Part shown: positions 33,333 through 43,061 of the stretch, piece after piece | Numbering within the stretch: position 1 is the first letter of the stretch | How the letters are laid out: each line of letters starts with the position of its first letter | Assembly (NCBI RefSeq): GCF_014656435.1 | Contig: NZ_BNCK01000001.1 | Location: forward strand, 310,001 to 374,000 | DNA from: Thalassotalea marina | Lineage (GTDB): Bacteria; Pseudomonadota; Gammaproteobacteria; Enterobacterales; Alteromonadaceae | Reading direction: 5' to 3' | DNA: 64,000 nt | Program-made: the position numbers and the translations under genes | Notes under the pieces: model-generated | The model's database searches: none | The model's input: only the letters and a program-made list of their open reading frames with translations | Told to the model about the DNA's origin: nothing

Positions 33333-35396
33333 TTAAAAGGTCATTTTAAGCCCAATTGATGGGAATATACCAAGGCCTTCTTCCCCTTCAATTTTATAAT
33401 TATCGATAGTTTCTGTGCCATCAGGCGCATAGTAATAGCCTGAATAGTTATCGCTGTTAAGTGCATTTAAGATGGCAAAACTCCACTGTGCGTCATAACC
33501 CCAATATTGCGTGTTGTAATTAGCCTGAAGATCAAGTCGATGATAAGTGGGTAATGTTTTGCTGTTTAATTTACCATACACAGGTAAGAAGTTGTCTGGG
33601 TAATCAGGGTTTGTTCTAAGTGCCACGATAGGTGTGTATTTTTGTCCACTGCGCACCGTAAGGCGGATTCCAAAATCCCACTTTTCATTGTATTTGTAGT
33701 TTGCTACTAAATTTCCTAGTAGCGGTGTATCTAGATAATAATCTGTGGTCTGGTTAATTTTTTCATCGGTTCTATCGCTTTTTGACCAACTAATTGAAGC
33801 CCAACCATACCAATCATCGGCAAGTTCTCGTTCAATGACCCACTCAATACCACGTGCAGTACCTGACATATCATTGCTGTAATGCAAATCGTAGTTGATG
33901 TCGTTTTCTTCTAAGGCTCTAGGTAAATCACCTAGGTCTTTGTAGTAAACATCTAGGCTAGTATGCCAAATATCATCTATTTGGTAAGCGGCAGAAATGG
34001 CGTAATGTTGAGCTTTGGGCTGTTTTAATTTGGGATTGCCGACTTTTCTTAATACGGTTTCAACGTCAGGAAAACGACTATGACTGCCTTGTTTAAGTGA
34101 TAAAGTGAGATCTTTAGTAGCATACCAATTTAGCGCAATACGTTGATGAACAAATGATTGTTCCGTGTAATCGTTGCGCTCTGCTCTTAGTCCTAATTCC
34201 AAAAGCCAGTTTTCACCAAATTGCCATTTGTCATTGAGGTAAATTGCGGTAGTTAAACTTGATAGCTCGTCTTCATCTTGAATTCTATCGCCTTTTTGAC
34301 TTTGACAATCTGCTTGATGATCTGTGCAGTAATAAGGGATCGCATCAAAACTGTAATCTATCGTGGCGTCTTCAATATCAGCGCCAACAATTAACGTATG
34401 ATTGTCAAACCAATTGACCTGATAGTGTGCTCGTAAGTTGTATTTATCTTCTTCTACTTTAATAAACTGCCCACGACCGTATGACTCGGTCGCTTCACTA
34501 CTGCTATGCCCAGCAATAACTTGCATGATTTTTCCACTGTCACCAAAGTATTGCCAGCTTAAAGATTGACTGTCGAAAGAGGTATCAATTTTTAAATCAC
34601 CTATGACATCGGGATCTGCACGGCCACTTTCAGACGCTGCAGAAATATTAAGCCCTCCGGTATCGCTGGCACCAGCAATGGTAAAGGTGAGTTTGTGTGT
34701 ATCTCCAATTAACCACTGATATTTACCTTGGTAGTCGTCACTAACCGGCGCTTTAAAAATAGTATAGCCTTCGTCTTCTTCACCTTCTTCCAAAAACAGG
34801 TGCATTAAACTACGGCGATAAGAAAAATAAAATGCTTGGTTTTCCGTTACCCCACCTTCAACCATCACACCTGTTTTTAATAGACTGGCGTCGGCGATCA
34901 CTTGTATGTCTTGATTGCGAGGGTCTCTTAATTGCACATCAAATATTCCTCCCGTTGCATTACCAAATTGGCTGTTAAATGCGGCGGGGTGAAGCGAAAA
35001 GTCTCTTACTAAGTTTTCATTAAAGATACTGTCACCAAACAAGTGAAAAATGTAATCAACAGGCAAGTCGTCAATGTAAAAGCCGTTATCGTCGGGAGAG
35101 GAACCTCTAATGGCTGGTTCTCCACCGTTATCTCCACCGGCGTAGACTACCCCTGGCATGCTATAGACAGAATTTAGCGGATCGTTATCTATGCCCGCAA
35201 TGGCCAACAGTTTTTCAGTTGCCAATGAAACTTCGGTATTAGGTTGATTTCGACGACCTGTTACTTCGATAGTTTCAATAGCTGAATCTTGTGTTTTTTC
35301 AGCAGCAACACCTGTTGTTGGTGTAGCCGCTTGAACTGTTGAAATAAATAAACTGGAAATAGCGATAGTTAATAAAGATCGGTTAAATTGTGTCAT
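33333..35396 (-). CDS. TonB-dependent outer-membrane receptor
   Basis: ATG 35396 (MTQFNRSLLTIAISSLFIS) is preferred over 35408 because ACAGG lies at ribosome-site distance and the signal peptide is cleaner. The 687-residue protein has a TonB box-like IETIEVTGRR (about 45-54), a plug domain with MPGVVYAGGDNGGEPAIRGS and IDDLPVDYIFHLFG, and a 22-strand-type barrel ending in PSIGLKMTF with C-terminal Phe. No siderophore or cobalamin gene is adjacent and no Fur-type box is obvious, so the cargo is unknown. The upstream LysR gene is transcribed in the same direction. Confidence 0.9.
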   Translation of the reverse strand: MTQFNRSLLTIAISSLFISTVQAATPTTGVAAEKTQDSAIETIEVTGRRNQPNTEVSLATEKLLAIAGIDNDPLNSVYSMPGVVYAGGDNGGEPAIRGSSPDDNGFYIDDLPVDYIFHLFGDSIFNENLVRDFSLHPAAFNSQFGNATGGIFDVQLRDPRNQDIQVIADASLLKTGVMVEGGVTENQAFYFSYRRSLMHLFLEEGEEDEGYTIFKAPVSDDYQGKYQWLIGDTHKLTFTIAGASDTGGLNISAASESGRADPDVIGDLKIDTSFDSQSLSWQYFGDSGKIMQVIAGHSSSEATESYGRGQFIKVEEDKYNLRAHYQVNWFDNHTLIVGADIEDATIDYSFDAIPYYCTDHQADCQSQKGDRIQDEDELSSLTTAIYLNDKWQFGENWLLELGLRAERNDYTEQSFVHQRIALNWYATKDLTLSLKQGSHSRFPDVETVLRKVGNPKLKQPKAQHYAISAAYQIDDIWHTSLDVYYKDLGDLPRALEENDINYDLHYSNDMSGTARGIEWVIERELADDWYGWASISWSKSDRTDEKINQTTDYYLDTPLLGNLVANYKYNEKWDFGIRLTVRSGQKYTPIVALRTNPDYPDNFLPVYGKLNSKTLPTYHRLDLQANYNTQYWGYDAQWSFAILNALNSDNYSGYYYAPDGTETIDNYKIEGEEGLGIFPSIGLKMTF

Positions 35397-35495
35397 GTGC
35401 CTGTCCATGCAAAGAGCCGTTTTTTGTTGTCGCTATTGTTTACTTTTCCCCTGTTTGAATCTTTATCATCTGTGTTGAAAAAATGTCGGCAAATG

Positions 35496-36335
35496 TCAAT
35501 CTTTGTAAGCTGGCATGTTGTTGATACAGTCTAATAATGTTTCCACTAGTGGTGATGTGTTGGAATAGGCCAATACAATTTCACGATGTAGTGCTAATTG
35601 TTGTAGGGGCTTAAAACAAATGTCACTTTGATCGATGATTTCTTTGTGCGCTGGCACCAAAGCTCCGCCTAATCCTGCTTTGACCAAACCTAGCGCGTAA
35701 TCAATGGTTTGAATTTTTGCTCTGATGGCTAGCTGAATGCCAGATAAGGTGAGGGTGTCTTGCAAAAGTTGCCAAGCGCTGCATGGCGTACGTTGGATAA
35801 AATCGACGCCATCTAAATCGTCCAGCGTTATGTGATCTTTTAAGCTTAATGGGTGTTCAAGAGGCAAAGCTAGCAGGTATTGCTCTTGCCAAATAACATG
35901 ATAGGACTCATTACTGGCTAACTCCTCTTTAATGATAATACGGGCGTTACACTGTTCATATTGTGGCACCAATGTCAGCTCCATTTGAGGTTGCTCAGAA
36001 ATAAACTGTTTTAGCAACGTACTCATACGTTTTACACCTAACCCCTTAGTTACCCCCAAGCTAAATTGTTGTTTTTCCTGATCGCCCATCAAACTTGTCT
36101 GAATCGCTTTGGCTTGGCCGATGAGTTGTTTAGCCAACGGATAGAGTTGCTGTCCAGCTGGTGTCGCACTAACACCACGAGCATGGCGGTTAAACAGTAC
36201 TTGGTTAAACTGAGATTCAAGCTGACTAATGGCCGCAGAAATTGAAGGTTGAGCGATATAACATACTTTGGCTGCATGACTAAAACTGCCTTGTTCGTAC
36301 ACCGCGATAAAATACTGTAACTGTTTTAAATCCAT
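35496..36335 (-). CDS. LysR-family regulator, probable GcdR
   Basis: This 279-residue LysR protein has the N-terminal helix-turn-helix (MDLKQLQYFIAVYEQGSFSH, then QPSISAAISQLESQF) and a C-terminal effector domain. It is divergent from glutaryl-CoA dehydrogenase, the normal position of the LysR activator of gcdH in many proteobacteria. A dyad with T-N11-A spacing lies in the 163-bp shared intergenic region. It probably senses glutarate or a glutaryl-CoA pathway intermediate. Confidence 0.88.
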   Translation of the reverse strand: MDLKQLQYFIAVYEQGSFSHAAKVCYIAQPSISAAISQLESQFNQVLFNRHARGVSATPAGQQLYPLAKQLIGQAKAIQTSLMGDQEKQQFSLGVTKGLGVKRMSTLLKQFISEQPQMELTLVPQYEQCNARIIIKEELASNESYHVIWQEQYLLALPLEHPLSLKDHITLDDLDGVDFIQRTPCSAWQLLQDTLTLSGIQLAIRAKIQTIDYALGLVKAGLGGALVPAHKEIIDQSDICFKPLQQLALHREIVLAYSNTSPLVETLLDCINNMPAYKD

Positions 36336-36401
36336 AAGCTATTTCTCAACTAACTGAGCAGGCTCATACTCGTTGTGGCTAGTTAATACAGTAATCATAG
36401 G

Positions 36402-36418
36402 TATAGAATTTGTCTATA
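36402..36418. promoter_or_regulatory. LysR-type operator (T-N11-A dyad)
   Basis: TATAGA-ATTTG-TCTATA is a perfect 6-5-6 dyad in the LysR/gcdH divergent region. The inner T (36404) and A (36416) have the 11-base spacing of LysR boxes. It lies about 80 bp before the gcdH start codon. Confidence 0.6.
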
Positions 36419-36498
36419 CATGATAAAGAAAAACTATATTTTAACTTTAGCTTATGCTTGGGTAATCTTTGTACAGTAACTAACTTTTTGGATTAGAC

Positions 36499-37686
36499 AT
36501 GACTACTGCAGATCAAAAACCGGTATTTAATTGGCAAGACCCTCTCAACTTAGATGCACTGCTCAGTGAAGATGAGCGCATTATTCGCGATAGTGCTCAT
36601 CAATATTGTCAAGAAAGGTTAATGCCACGCATTCTAGAAGCAAACCGAACTGAACATTTTGACCCTGAAATTATGCGAGAGCTAGGAGAGTTAGGGCTTT
36701 TGGGCTGCACTATTTCCGAAAAGTACGGCTGTGCAGGTACAAATTATGTCAGCTATGGCTTAATTGCTCGCGAGGTTGAACGTGTAGACAGTGGTTATCG
36801 AAGTGCAATGAGTGTGCAATCTTCATTGGTGATGCATCCCATTAATGCTTACGGCAGTGAAGAACAAAAAATGAAGTACTTACCTAAGTTAGCGACCGGT
36901 GAGTTAATTGGATGTTTTGGTTTGACGGAGCCAGATTCAGGCTCAGATCCCGCTAGTTTGTCAACACGAGCGGTCAAAGTTGATGGTGGCTATCAACTTA
37001 CTGGCAATAAAATGTGGATCACCAACTCGCCAATCGCTGATGTTTTTATCGTGTGGGCAAAACTTGAGGGTGTTATCCACGGCTTTATTCTTGAAAAAGG
37101 CATGCAAGGACTGTCGGCTCCTAAAATTGAAGGTAAATTTTCACTACGAGCTTCAATAACCGGTGAAATTGTTATGGATAATGTCTTTGTGCCAGACGAG
37201 AATTTATTACCTCATGTAAAAGGTCTTTCAGGGCCTTTTGGTTGTTTAAACAAAGCCAGATACGGTATTGCTTGGGGCGCATTGGGCGCTGCTGAGTTTT
37301 GTTGGCATGCGGCAAGACAATACACGTTAGATCGCTCGCAGTTTGGTAAACCGCTAGCGTCGACACAATTAATTCAAAAGAAACTGGCGGATATGCAAAC
37401 CGAGATCACCACAGGGTTATTTGCCTCTTTGCAAGTTGGGCGTTTAATGGATGCAAACAACTTACCTCCAGAAGCCATTTCGTTAGTAAAAAGAAACTCA
37501 TGTGGCAAAGCGTTAGACATTGCTCGAATTGCACGAGACATGCATGGTGGTAACGGTATTGCCGATGAATACCATGTGATACGTCATATGATGAATCTCG
37601 AAGCGGTCAATACCTATGAAGGTACACACGACATTCATGCGTTAATTTTAGGTAGAGCGCAAACCGGTATACAGGCGTTTTTCTAA
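36499..37686 (+). CDS. gcdH: Glutaryl-CoA dehydrogenase
   Basis: This 395-residue acyl-CoA dehydrogenase has the FAD/substrate-binding motifs [17 protein letters not shown] (about 140-156) and [13 protein letters not shown], and the C-terminal catalytic Glu in [21 protein letters not shown]. The [14 protein letters not shown] spelling is characteristic of glutaryl-CoA dehydrogenase, which oxidises and decarboxylates glutaryl-CoA to crotonyl-CoA in lysine and tryptophan breakdown. It is divergent from a LysR gene and 21 nt before a fused 2-oxoacid dehydrogenase E1 gene, suggesting an operon. Confidence 0.95.
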   Translation: MTTADQKPVFNWQDPLNLDALLSEDERIIRDSAHQYCQERLMPRILEANRTEHFDPEIMRELGELGLLGCTISEKYGCAGTNYVSYGLIAREVERVDSGYRSAMSVQSSLVMHPINAYGSEEQKMKYLPKLATGELIGCFGLTEPDSGSDPASLSTRAVKVDGGYQLTGNKMWITNSPIADVFIVWAKLEGVIHGFILEKGMQGLSAPKIEGKFSLRASITGEIVMDNVFVPDENLLPHVKGLSGPFGCLNKARYGIAWGALGAAEFCWHAARQYTLDRSQFGKPLASTQLIQKKLADMQTEITTGLFASLQVGRLMDANNLPPEAISLVKRNSCGKALDIARIARDMHGGNGIADEYHVIRHMMNLEAVNTYEGTHDIHALILGRAQTGIQAFF

Positions 37687-37707
37687 GCAAAAGTCAGGGA
37701 GAGCGTC

Positions 37708-39954
37708 GTGAGTGATCGCAATCAGATAGTTAAAGATAACTTTGCCCGCTTTTTATTAAGTGGTCAGTTACCTGAAATACATCAAATACCTAGTCTAGAA
37801 TCGTTAGGATTAACGGCTGCAGAATTGATGGATATGTTTGAATCACAAGTGATCTCACGTCACTTGGATCTGCACTCTAGGGTGATGCAAAAACAAGGTC
37901 AGAGCTTTTACACCATTGGCAGTTCTGGCCATGAAGGCAATGCTGCGGTTGCCAAAGCGTTTTCCATTAAAGATATGGCGTTTTTACATTACCGCAGTGG
38001 CGCCTTTATGGTGCAAAGAAGCAAACAGCTTGCCGGGCAAACACCTATCTACGATATGTTGTTGTCATTCGCTGCGTCAAAATTTGACCCTATCTCAGGT
38101 GGCAGGCATAAAGTTCTTGGCAGCAAAGCACTCAATGTGCCGCCACAAACCAGTACCATAGCATCACATTTACCCAAGGCGATGGGTACAGCGTTTTCCA
38201 TCGGCTTGGCAAGACGATTGCACAAATCAGCAACGTTAGATGACGACAGTGTGGTGATATGCAGTTTTGGTGATGCCTCGGCAAATCACTCCACGGCACA
38301 GGGCGCTATCAATAGTGCTTTGTGGGCGGCGCATCAGTCATTAGCAATTCCTATCGTATTTGTTTGCGAAGATAATGGCATAGGCATTTCAACACATACG
38401 CCAGAACATTGGATAGAGGCAAATTTTCGCCACAGACCACATTTACACTATATTGCTTGTGATGGACTAAATTTATTAGATACCTATGCCGCTAGCCTTA
38501 AGGCCCGCAAAATTGCGAAAGAAAAACAACAGCCTGTATTTTTGCATATCAAGCTGGTGCGTTTATTAGGGCACGCAGGCTCTGATACTGAGTCCTCATA
38601 TCACCAAACCAGTAAAATTGAAGAAAATGAACGCCATGATCCTTTGCTTTATTCTGCAAAACTTATGCTTTCACTTAACTTAGCGACGGTAGAACAGCTA
38701 CTGAACATTTATCAGGGGATCAGTGAACGTGTTGAACAAGTAGCGAATCAAGTGCAAGGATTAGCTAAGTTGACAACGGCTGAGCAGGTGATGGAATCGA
38801 TAATTCCTGACAATCAACCGCTTTCCTGCCCGACTTTACCTGTGGTAGATAGAGAAGTTTTATTTGCTCACGAGAAGCATAATTTGGGTAAAAAACAGCA
38901 CCTAGCCAAAATATTAAATTGGACCATGCTCGATTTAATGGCGCAATATGACAATATTGTGGTGTTAGGTGAAGACGTTGCCCGTAAAGGTGGTGTTTAT
39001 AACGTCACGACAAAATTGGTAGAAAAGTTTGGTAAAAACCGAGTGCTTAATACCTTGCTCGATGAGCAATCCATTTTAGGTGGTGCAATCGGCTTAGCGC
39101 ATAACGGATTTTTACCTATGCCAGAAATTCAATTCCTAGCCTATGTGCACAATGCAGAAGACCAAATTCGTGGTGAGGCGGCTACTTTGTCTTTCTTTTC
39201 TAAAGGTCAGTTTACTAATCCAATGGTGATCCGAGTAGCAGGGCTGGCTTATCAAAAAGGTTTTGGTGGTCATTTTCATAACGACAACTCATTTGCTGTA
39301 TTTCGCGATATTCCTGGTGTTGTCATTGCTTGCCCATCAAATGCTCACAGTGCGCCACAATTATTGCGCCAGTCAGTAGCACTTGCTCATCAACAGCGAA
39401 GGGTGGTGGTTTTTCTTGAACCCATTGCGTTGTACATGACCAAAGATCTTCATCAAGTTGGTGACGGTTTATGGTTGAGTGAATATCAGTTGCCGTCTTC
39501 AACATCACCACAAAGCGAAAACGACATGGCCATCGCCACACGAGGTGACGGTAAAGACTTATGTATATTAAGTTATGGCAATGGTTTTTATTTATCTTGT
39601 CAGGCACAAGCAGAGTTAGCTGAGCAGGGGATAAATTGCCGAATTGTTGATTTACAATGGCTTGCCCCACTTGATACTCAAGGAATTATTGAGCAAGTAG
39701 CGGCGTGTAATAAAACGCTAATTGTTGATGAGTGCCGTCAAACAGGTTCGATCAGCGAAGCACTCTATACGTTAATTGCCGAGCAACTGCCAGACAAAAA
39801 CCAAACAGACATCGCTCGAATTTGTGCTAAAGACAGCTTCATTCCATTGGGGCAAGCAGCTTACAGCGTATTACCGAGTAAAGATGATATCGTGGCGAAG
39901 GCCAAAGACATGTTTGCTCAATCTGCTCACTCTAAACAAGGGGAAACAGCATGA
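37708..39954 (+). CDS. Fused alpha-beta 2-oxoacid dehydrogenase E1
   Basis: The GTG start at 37708 follows AGGGAGAG. The 748-residue protein is a fusion of E1-alpha-type (about 1-370) and E1-beta-type (about 385-745) halves. The first half carries the thiamine diphosphate motif GDASANHSTAQGAINSALW ending in EDNG; the second has VVLGEDVARKGGVYNVT and DEQSILGGAIGLAHNGF, as in E1-beta. E2 and E3 genes are absent. Next to gcdH, a role in oxidising 2-oxoadipate or another 2-oxoacid to an acyl-CoA is plausible, but classical 2-oxoadipate E1 is OgdH-like, so the substrate is uncertain. Confidence 0.9.
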   Translation: MSDRNQIVKDNFARFLLSGQLPEIHQIPSLESLGLTAAELMDMFESQVISRHLDLHSRVMQKQGQSFYTIGSSGHEGNAAVAKAFSIKDMAFLHYRSGAFMVQRSKQLAGQTPIYDMLLSFAASKFDPISGGRHKVLGSKALNVPPQTSTIASHLPKAMGTAFSIGLARRLHKSATLDDDSVVICSFGDASANHSTAQGAINSALWAAHQSLAIPIVFVCEDNGIGISTHTPEHWIEANFRHRPHLHYIACDGLNLLDTYAASLKARKIAKEKQQPVFLHIKLVRLLGHAGSDTESSYHQTSKIEENERHDPLLYSAKLMLSLNLATVEQLLNIYQGISERVEQVANQVQGLAKLTTAEQVMESIIPDNQPLSCPTLPVVDREVLFAHEKHNLGKKQHLAKILNWTMLDLMAQYDNIVVLGEDVARKGGVYNVTTKLVEKFGKNRVLNTLLDEQSILGGAIGLAHNGFLPMPEIQFLAYVHNAEDQIRGEAATLSFFSKGQFTNPMVIRVAGLAYQKGFGGHFHNDNSFAVFRDIPGVVIACPSNAHSAPQLLRQSVALAHQQRRVVVFLEPIALYMTKDLHQVGDGLWLSEYQLPSSTSPQSENDMAIATRGDGKDLCILSYGNGFYLSCQAQAELAEQGINCRIVDLQWLAPLDTQGIIEQVAACNKTLIVDECRQTGSISEALYTLIAEQLPDKNQTDIARICAKDSFIPLGQAAYSVLPSKDDIVAKAKDMFAQSAHSKQGETA

Positions 39955-41000
39955 GCCAAAAAAAACGTGCCATAGTGGTTTGCCCAGGAAGGGGCAGCTA
40001 CAACAAAGAGGAGATGGGGTATTTCGCGCGATATCATAGTGATAAATCGTCACTATTAAACTCCTTTGATCAGTATCGAAATCAGCAAGGTGCAGAGCTA
40101 ATATCAACGCTGGATAACAGCGCAAGTTTTAATCTAAAAAAACATACGTCAGCGGATAACGCATCTAGCCTTATTTATGCTTGTGCTTATGCTGATTCCC
40201 TGGCCATAGACACCGAACAATATGAATTGGTTGCAGTGACTGGCAATTCTATGGGCTGGTATATTGCACTTGCCGTAGCCCAAGCAATGAATGCTGAAAA
40301 TGCTTTACAACTCATTGATACCATGGGCGCTATCATGGCCAGTGATGCACAAGGTGATCAGCTAATTTATCCGTTAGTTGACGAACACTGGCAAATTGAT
40401 CTGTCACGTAAAGCAGCACTGGAAAGTCTATTGGATGAAGTCAATATAAATTATCCTAATGGTTTATTTCTCTCCATCGATTTAGGTGGGTATTGGGTAT
40501 TTGCTGGTACAACAGCTGCGATAAATGCTTTGCAAGAAAAGTTGCCTGTCATAGACGAGCGTTACCCGGTGAAGTTATTTAACCATGCGGCTTATCACTC
40601 ACCATTGATGGCAGAAATTTCGGCCAAAGCGATGAATATACTTGAGCAAGATAAATTTGTTGCACCCAAGGTACCCTTAATTGACGGCCTAGGGCATATT
40701 TGGCAGCCGTACAGCACAGACTTGGATAAACTATTTAACTATACGTTGTCGACTCAGGTAACTGAAACTTATCACTTTAATCGCGCAATTGAAGTGGCGA
40801 TTAAAGAGTTTGCTCCTGAGCATATTATTTTACTGGGACCAGGGAGCAGTTTAGGGGGCTCGATTGCACAAAACTTGATTAACATGCAATGGCAAGGTTT
40901 AAGCTGTAAACAAGCCTTTATCGAGCGACAAAAATCATCGCCGGTATTGCTTTCTATGGGCATAGAGTCTCAACGACGTTTGGTGGTTAAAGCTAGTTAA
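39951..41000 (+). CDS. FabD-like acyltransferase-fold protein
   Basis: This 349-residue protein resembles malonyl-CoA:ACP transacylase. The N-terminal VVCPGRGSY replaces the usual FPGQGSQ; the nucleophile elbow is TGNSMGW with Ser100; a later AAYHSPLM supplies the expected catalytic His. It overlaps the E1 gene by 4 nt (ATGA), so translation is coupled. An acyltransferase attached to a 2-oxoacid dehydrogenase/glutaryl-CoA operon is unexpected. It may move an acyl group such as glutaryl between CoA and a carrier, but this is inference. Its stop overlaps the convergent deacetylase stop. Confidence 0.82.
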   Translation: MSQKKRAIVVCPGRGSYNKEEMGYFARYHSDKSSLLNSFDQYRNQQGAELISTLDNSASFNLKKHTSADNASSLIYACAYADSLAIDTEQYELVAVTGNSMGWYIALAVAQAMNAENALQLIDTMGAIMASDAQGDQLIYPLVDEHWQIDLSRKAALESLLDEVNINYPNGLFLSIDLGGYWVFAGTTAAINALQEKLPVIDERYPVKLFNHAAYHSPLMAEISAKAMNILEQDKFVAPKVPLIDGLGHIWQPYSTDLDKLFNYTLSTQVTETYHFNRAIEVAIKEFAPEHIILLGPGSSLGGSIAQNLINMQWQGLSCKQAFIERQKSSPVLLSMGIESQRRLVVKAS

Positions 41001-41776
41001 TCATTTGCTAGCAATGTATCTAAGCGAACAAATTGATAACCTTGCGCTAGATAAAATTCGATAATTGGGGCAAGGGCATTAACGGTATTTTGCCTATTGC
41101 CTCCGCCGTCGTGCATTAAGATGATAGCACCAGGATGTGCGTATTTTGTTGCTCTATCAACTAAGGTATCAACGGCATTGTCATTTTCGTCCCAATCTTT
41201 GGTGTCGATAGAAAACATAACGGTCACCATGCCATTTTTAATTAAATGTTCTACTTGAGTGTCGGTAATCCTGCCATAAGGCGGGCGAAAAATATTAGAG
41301 CTAATGCCGACAATTTGCTTTAACGTTGTCGCTTGTGAGGCGACTTGTTGCTGCCAAAACGTTTTAGCGTTGTTAAAGGTGCTGACGTCAGGGTGATCCC
41401 ATGAGTGATTAGCAATTTGGTGACCTTGATGATGTATCGCCTTAACAATTTCTGGATGTTGTTGCATTTCATTGCCAAGCATAAAGAAGGTTGCAGGAAT
41501 CTTGTACTTGGCTAAAACTTTCGCAATAGCGAGTGTGTATTGAGATGGGCCATCGTCAAAGGTTAGGCTAAGTAACTTTTTGCTGGTTTGAGCTTCTAAA
41601 ATGTAATGCTGGCCAAAAGTTTTTGCCCTAGTTTCGTGAAAGCCGTTTAGGTTAATGTTTTCTCCTCGGATATGTGGTATTTTGCTTTGTGGCTTGGCGC
41701 TATTTTGTGTTGCCTGACAACCTAAAAGGTGAGATAAAATTAACATTGTTGCGGCATAAAAAAACGTTTTTGACAT
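40997..41776 (-). CDS. Polysaccharide deacetylase family lipoprotein
   Basis: ATG 41776 (MSKTFFYAATMLILSHLLGCQ) is chosen over a TTG at 41806 because it gives a lipoprotein signal with LLGC lipobox. The mature part has the NodB-homology motifs: LTFDDGPSQYT with catalytic DD, HSWDHPD for metal binding, RPPYGR, and DTKDWDEND, and ends with ILMHDGGGNR. It is probably a periplasmic, membrane-anchored carbohydrate or peptidoglycan N-deacetylase. The ORF is convergent with the acyltransferase gene, overlapping by 4 nt. Confidence 0.88.
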   Translation of the reverse strand: MSKTFFYAATMLILSHLLGCQATQNSAKPQSKIPHIRGENINLNGFHETRAKTFGQHYILEAQTSKKLLSLTFDDGPSQYTLAIAKVLAKYKIPATFFMLGNEMQQHPEIVKAIHHQGHQIANHSWDHPDVSTFNNAKTFWQQQVASQATTLKQIVGISSNIFRPPYGRITDTQVEHLIKNGMVTVMFSIDTKDWDENDNAVDTLVDRATKYAHPGAIILMHDGGGNRQNTVNALAPIIEFYLAQGYQFVRLDTLLAND

Positions 41777-41972
41777 AGTCTTTAATCCAATTCCTTTTGT
41801 TTTCAATTCTATTTTTGTATATATATTCGTCTAAACAATATAATTATTAAGTGAAGTTATCAATCAGGCTTTTAAAATTAAATCATTAGTAAAAATAAAG
41901 TGAATAAATAGGTAGGCTAAAAGCTTAAATCCCGTTAAAATATTGCCACTAAATTTAGCGGTGAAAATTGAT

Positions 41973-42443
41973 ATGACGTCCATTCGCAAAAAAAATGAAG
42001 CAGAGTTAATTGCTGCTTTTAAAGCCTTACTTAATGAACAATGTTATGGGTCTCAAAGCCAACTTGCCTCAGCATTAGCCGAGCAGGGTTTTAAAAACAT
42101 GTCGCAAGCCAAAATTTCGCGTTTACTGTCGAAATTAGGTGCTGTGAAAATGCGTAATGCTAGCGATCAAGTCGTTTATATTTTGCCGGATGAACTGGCC
42201 ATTCCTAAGTCTCGTCAAGCAATACAATCTGTGGTTGTCAGTGTTAAACATAACAACATGCAAATTATTGTAAAAACGGGAATTGGCGGTGCACCACTTA
42301 TTTCTCGAATGTTAGATAGTATGGGAGAAGCTGCTGGTATTTTGGGTACCTTAGCTGGCGATGATACTATCTTTATCGCACCAAGTGATGTGGCAAATAT
42401 TGATAAAATCACGGCAGACATTAAACGCTTATTAGATGTTTAA
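41973..42443 (+). CDS. argR: Arginine repressor ArgR
   Basis: The ATG at 41973 (MTSIRKKNEAELIAAFK) is preferred to a TTG at 41943. The 156-residue protein has the N-terminal winged helix (YGSQSQLASALAEQGF, SQAKISRLLSKLGAVK) and the C-terminal hexamerisation/arginine-binding domain with ending GTLAGDDTIFIAP. It controls arginine biosynthesis and catabolism genes, none of which is adjacent here. A strong intrinsic terminator follows. Confidence 0.94.
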   Translation: MTSIRKKNEAELIAAFKALLNEQCYGSQSQLASALAEQGFKNMSQAKISRLLSKLGAVKMRNASDQVVYILPDELAIPKSRQAIQSVVVSVKHNNMQIIVKTGIGGAPLISRMLDSMGEAAGILGTLAGDDTIFIAPSDVANIDKITADIKRLLDV

Positions 42444-42466
42444 CCCTGCTGAACAAATTTTTTAAG

Positions 42467-42489
42467 AGGAGCATGATTGCTCCTTTTTT
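42467..42489 (+). terminator. Intrinsic terminator of argR
   Basis: AGGAGCA-TGAT-TGCTCCT forms a 7-bp stem with a 4-nt loop followed by six T, 24 bp after the argR stop. Confidence 0.85.
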
Positions 42490-42517
42490 ATTTGTATTTC
42501 ATTGTGTTATAACTTTG

Positions 42518-42532
42518 TGACACCTAGTGTCA
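42518..42532. promoter_or_regulatory. TGACAC-CTA-GTGTCA dyad
   Basis: This perfect 6-3-6 dyad lies about 90 bp before the ATG of a three-gene operon that encodes an HTH regulator. A related half-site GTGTCA recurs at about 42550-42555. It is a candidate autoregulatory operator. Confidence 0.45.
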
Positions 42533-42623
42533 TATGTCAAAAGCTGTCGTGTCATAACAAAGTCGGCGTATTTTTCTATATAAATTGCTTCAATGTGCAA
42601 CAAGTTAATTTTGAACGAGAAAA

Positions 42624-43061
42624 GTGATGAACTCACCAATTAAAAAAGAAGAAAAATCTACCAAAGAAGCGAGCCACTTTACTGGATATCACTTTCAATT
42701 TGATGTTAATGGGCATCATTTTGAGATTAAAGCCTCTGCAAATTCTGGCAAAGAAAGTGTTTGGCTTGATGGAAAGCTTGTATCTGAACATCACACAATT
42801 CGCAGACGCTCATGCCATAAAATTAAGGTAGACAATAAACTTTATGAGATTGAATTTTATGTTGCCAAGTTGCTCACTGGTGAAGTCCATTGCAGTTTAA
42901 TTGAGGATGGCACTCATGTGGCAACTAAAAAGCAGGCATTATCAGAAAATAAAATTGTTACCATAGCATTTACTGTTGCCGGAGGTATTGTTGGGTTTGC
43001 TGTTGGTTTTACTGTGGTTACGTATTTTGCTGGCAAATTAACTGGGGTGGACATACTGTAA
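42624..43061 (+). CDS. Unrecognised protein with C-terminal membrane helix
   Basis: The 145-residue product has no family I recognise. Residues about 20-100 are a predicted beta-rich soluble domain with two similar-looking halves (FQFDVNGHHFEIKASANSGK and HKIKVDNKLYEIEFYVA), loosely like FAIM-type beta sandwiches, although this likeness is only a visual impression. Residues about 108-138 form one long hydrophobic helix (IVTIAFTVAGGIVGFAVGFTV). The start codon ATG follows a modest purine stretch (AACGAGAAAAG). The stop codon overlaps the HTH gene ATG by 1 nt, indicating coupling. Confidence 0.7.
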   Translation: MMNSPIKKEEKSTKEASHFTGYHFQFDVNGHHFEIKASANSGKESVWLDGKLVSEHHTIRRRSCHKIKVDNKLYEIEFYVAKLLTGEVHCSLIEDGTHVATKKQALSENKIVTIAFTVAGGIVGFAVGFTVVTYFAGKLTGVDIL

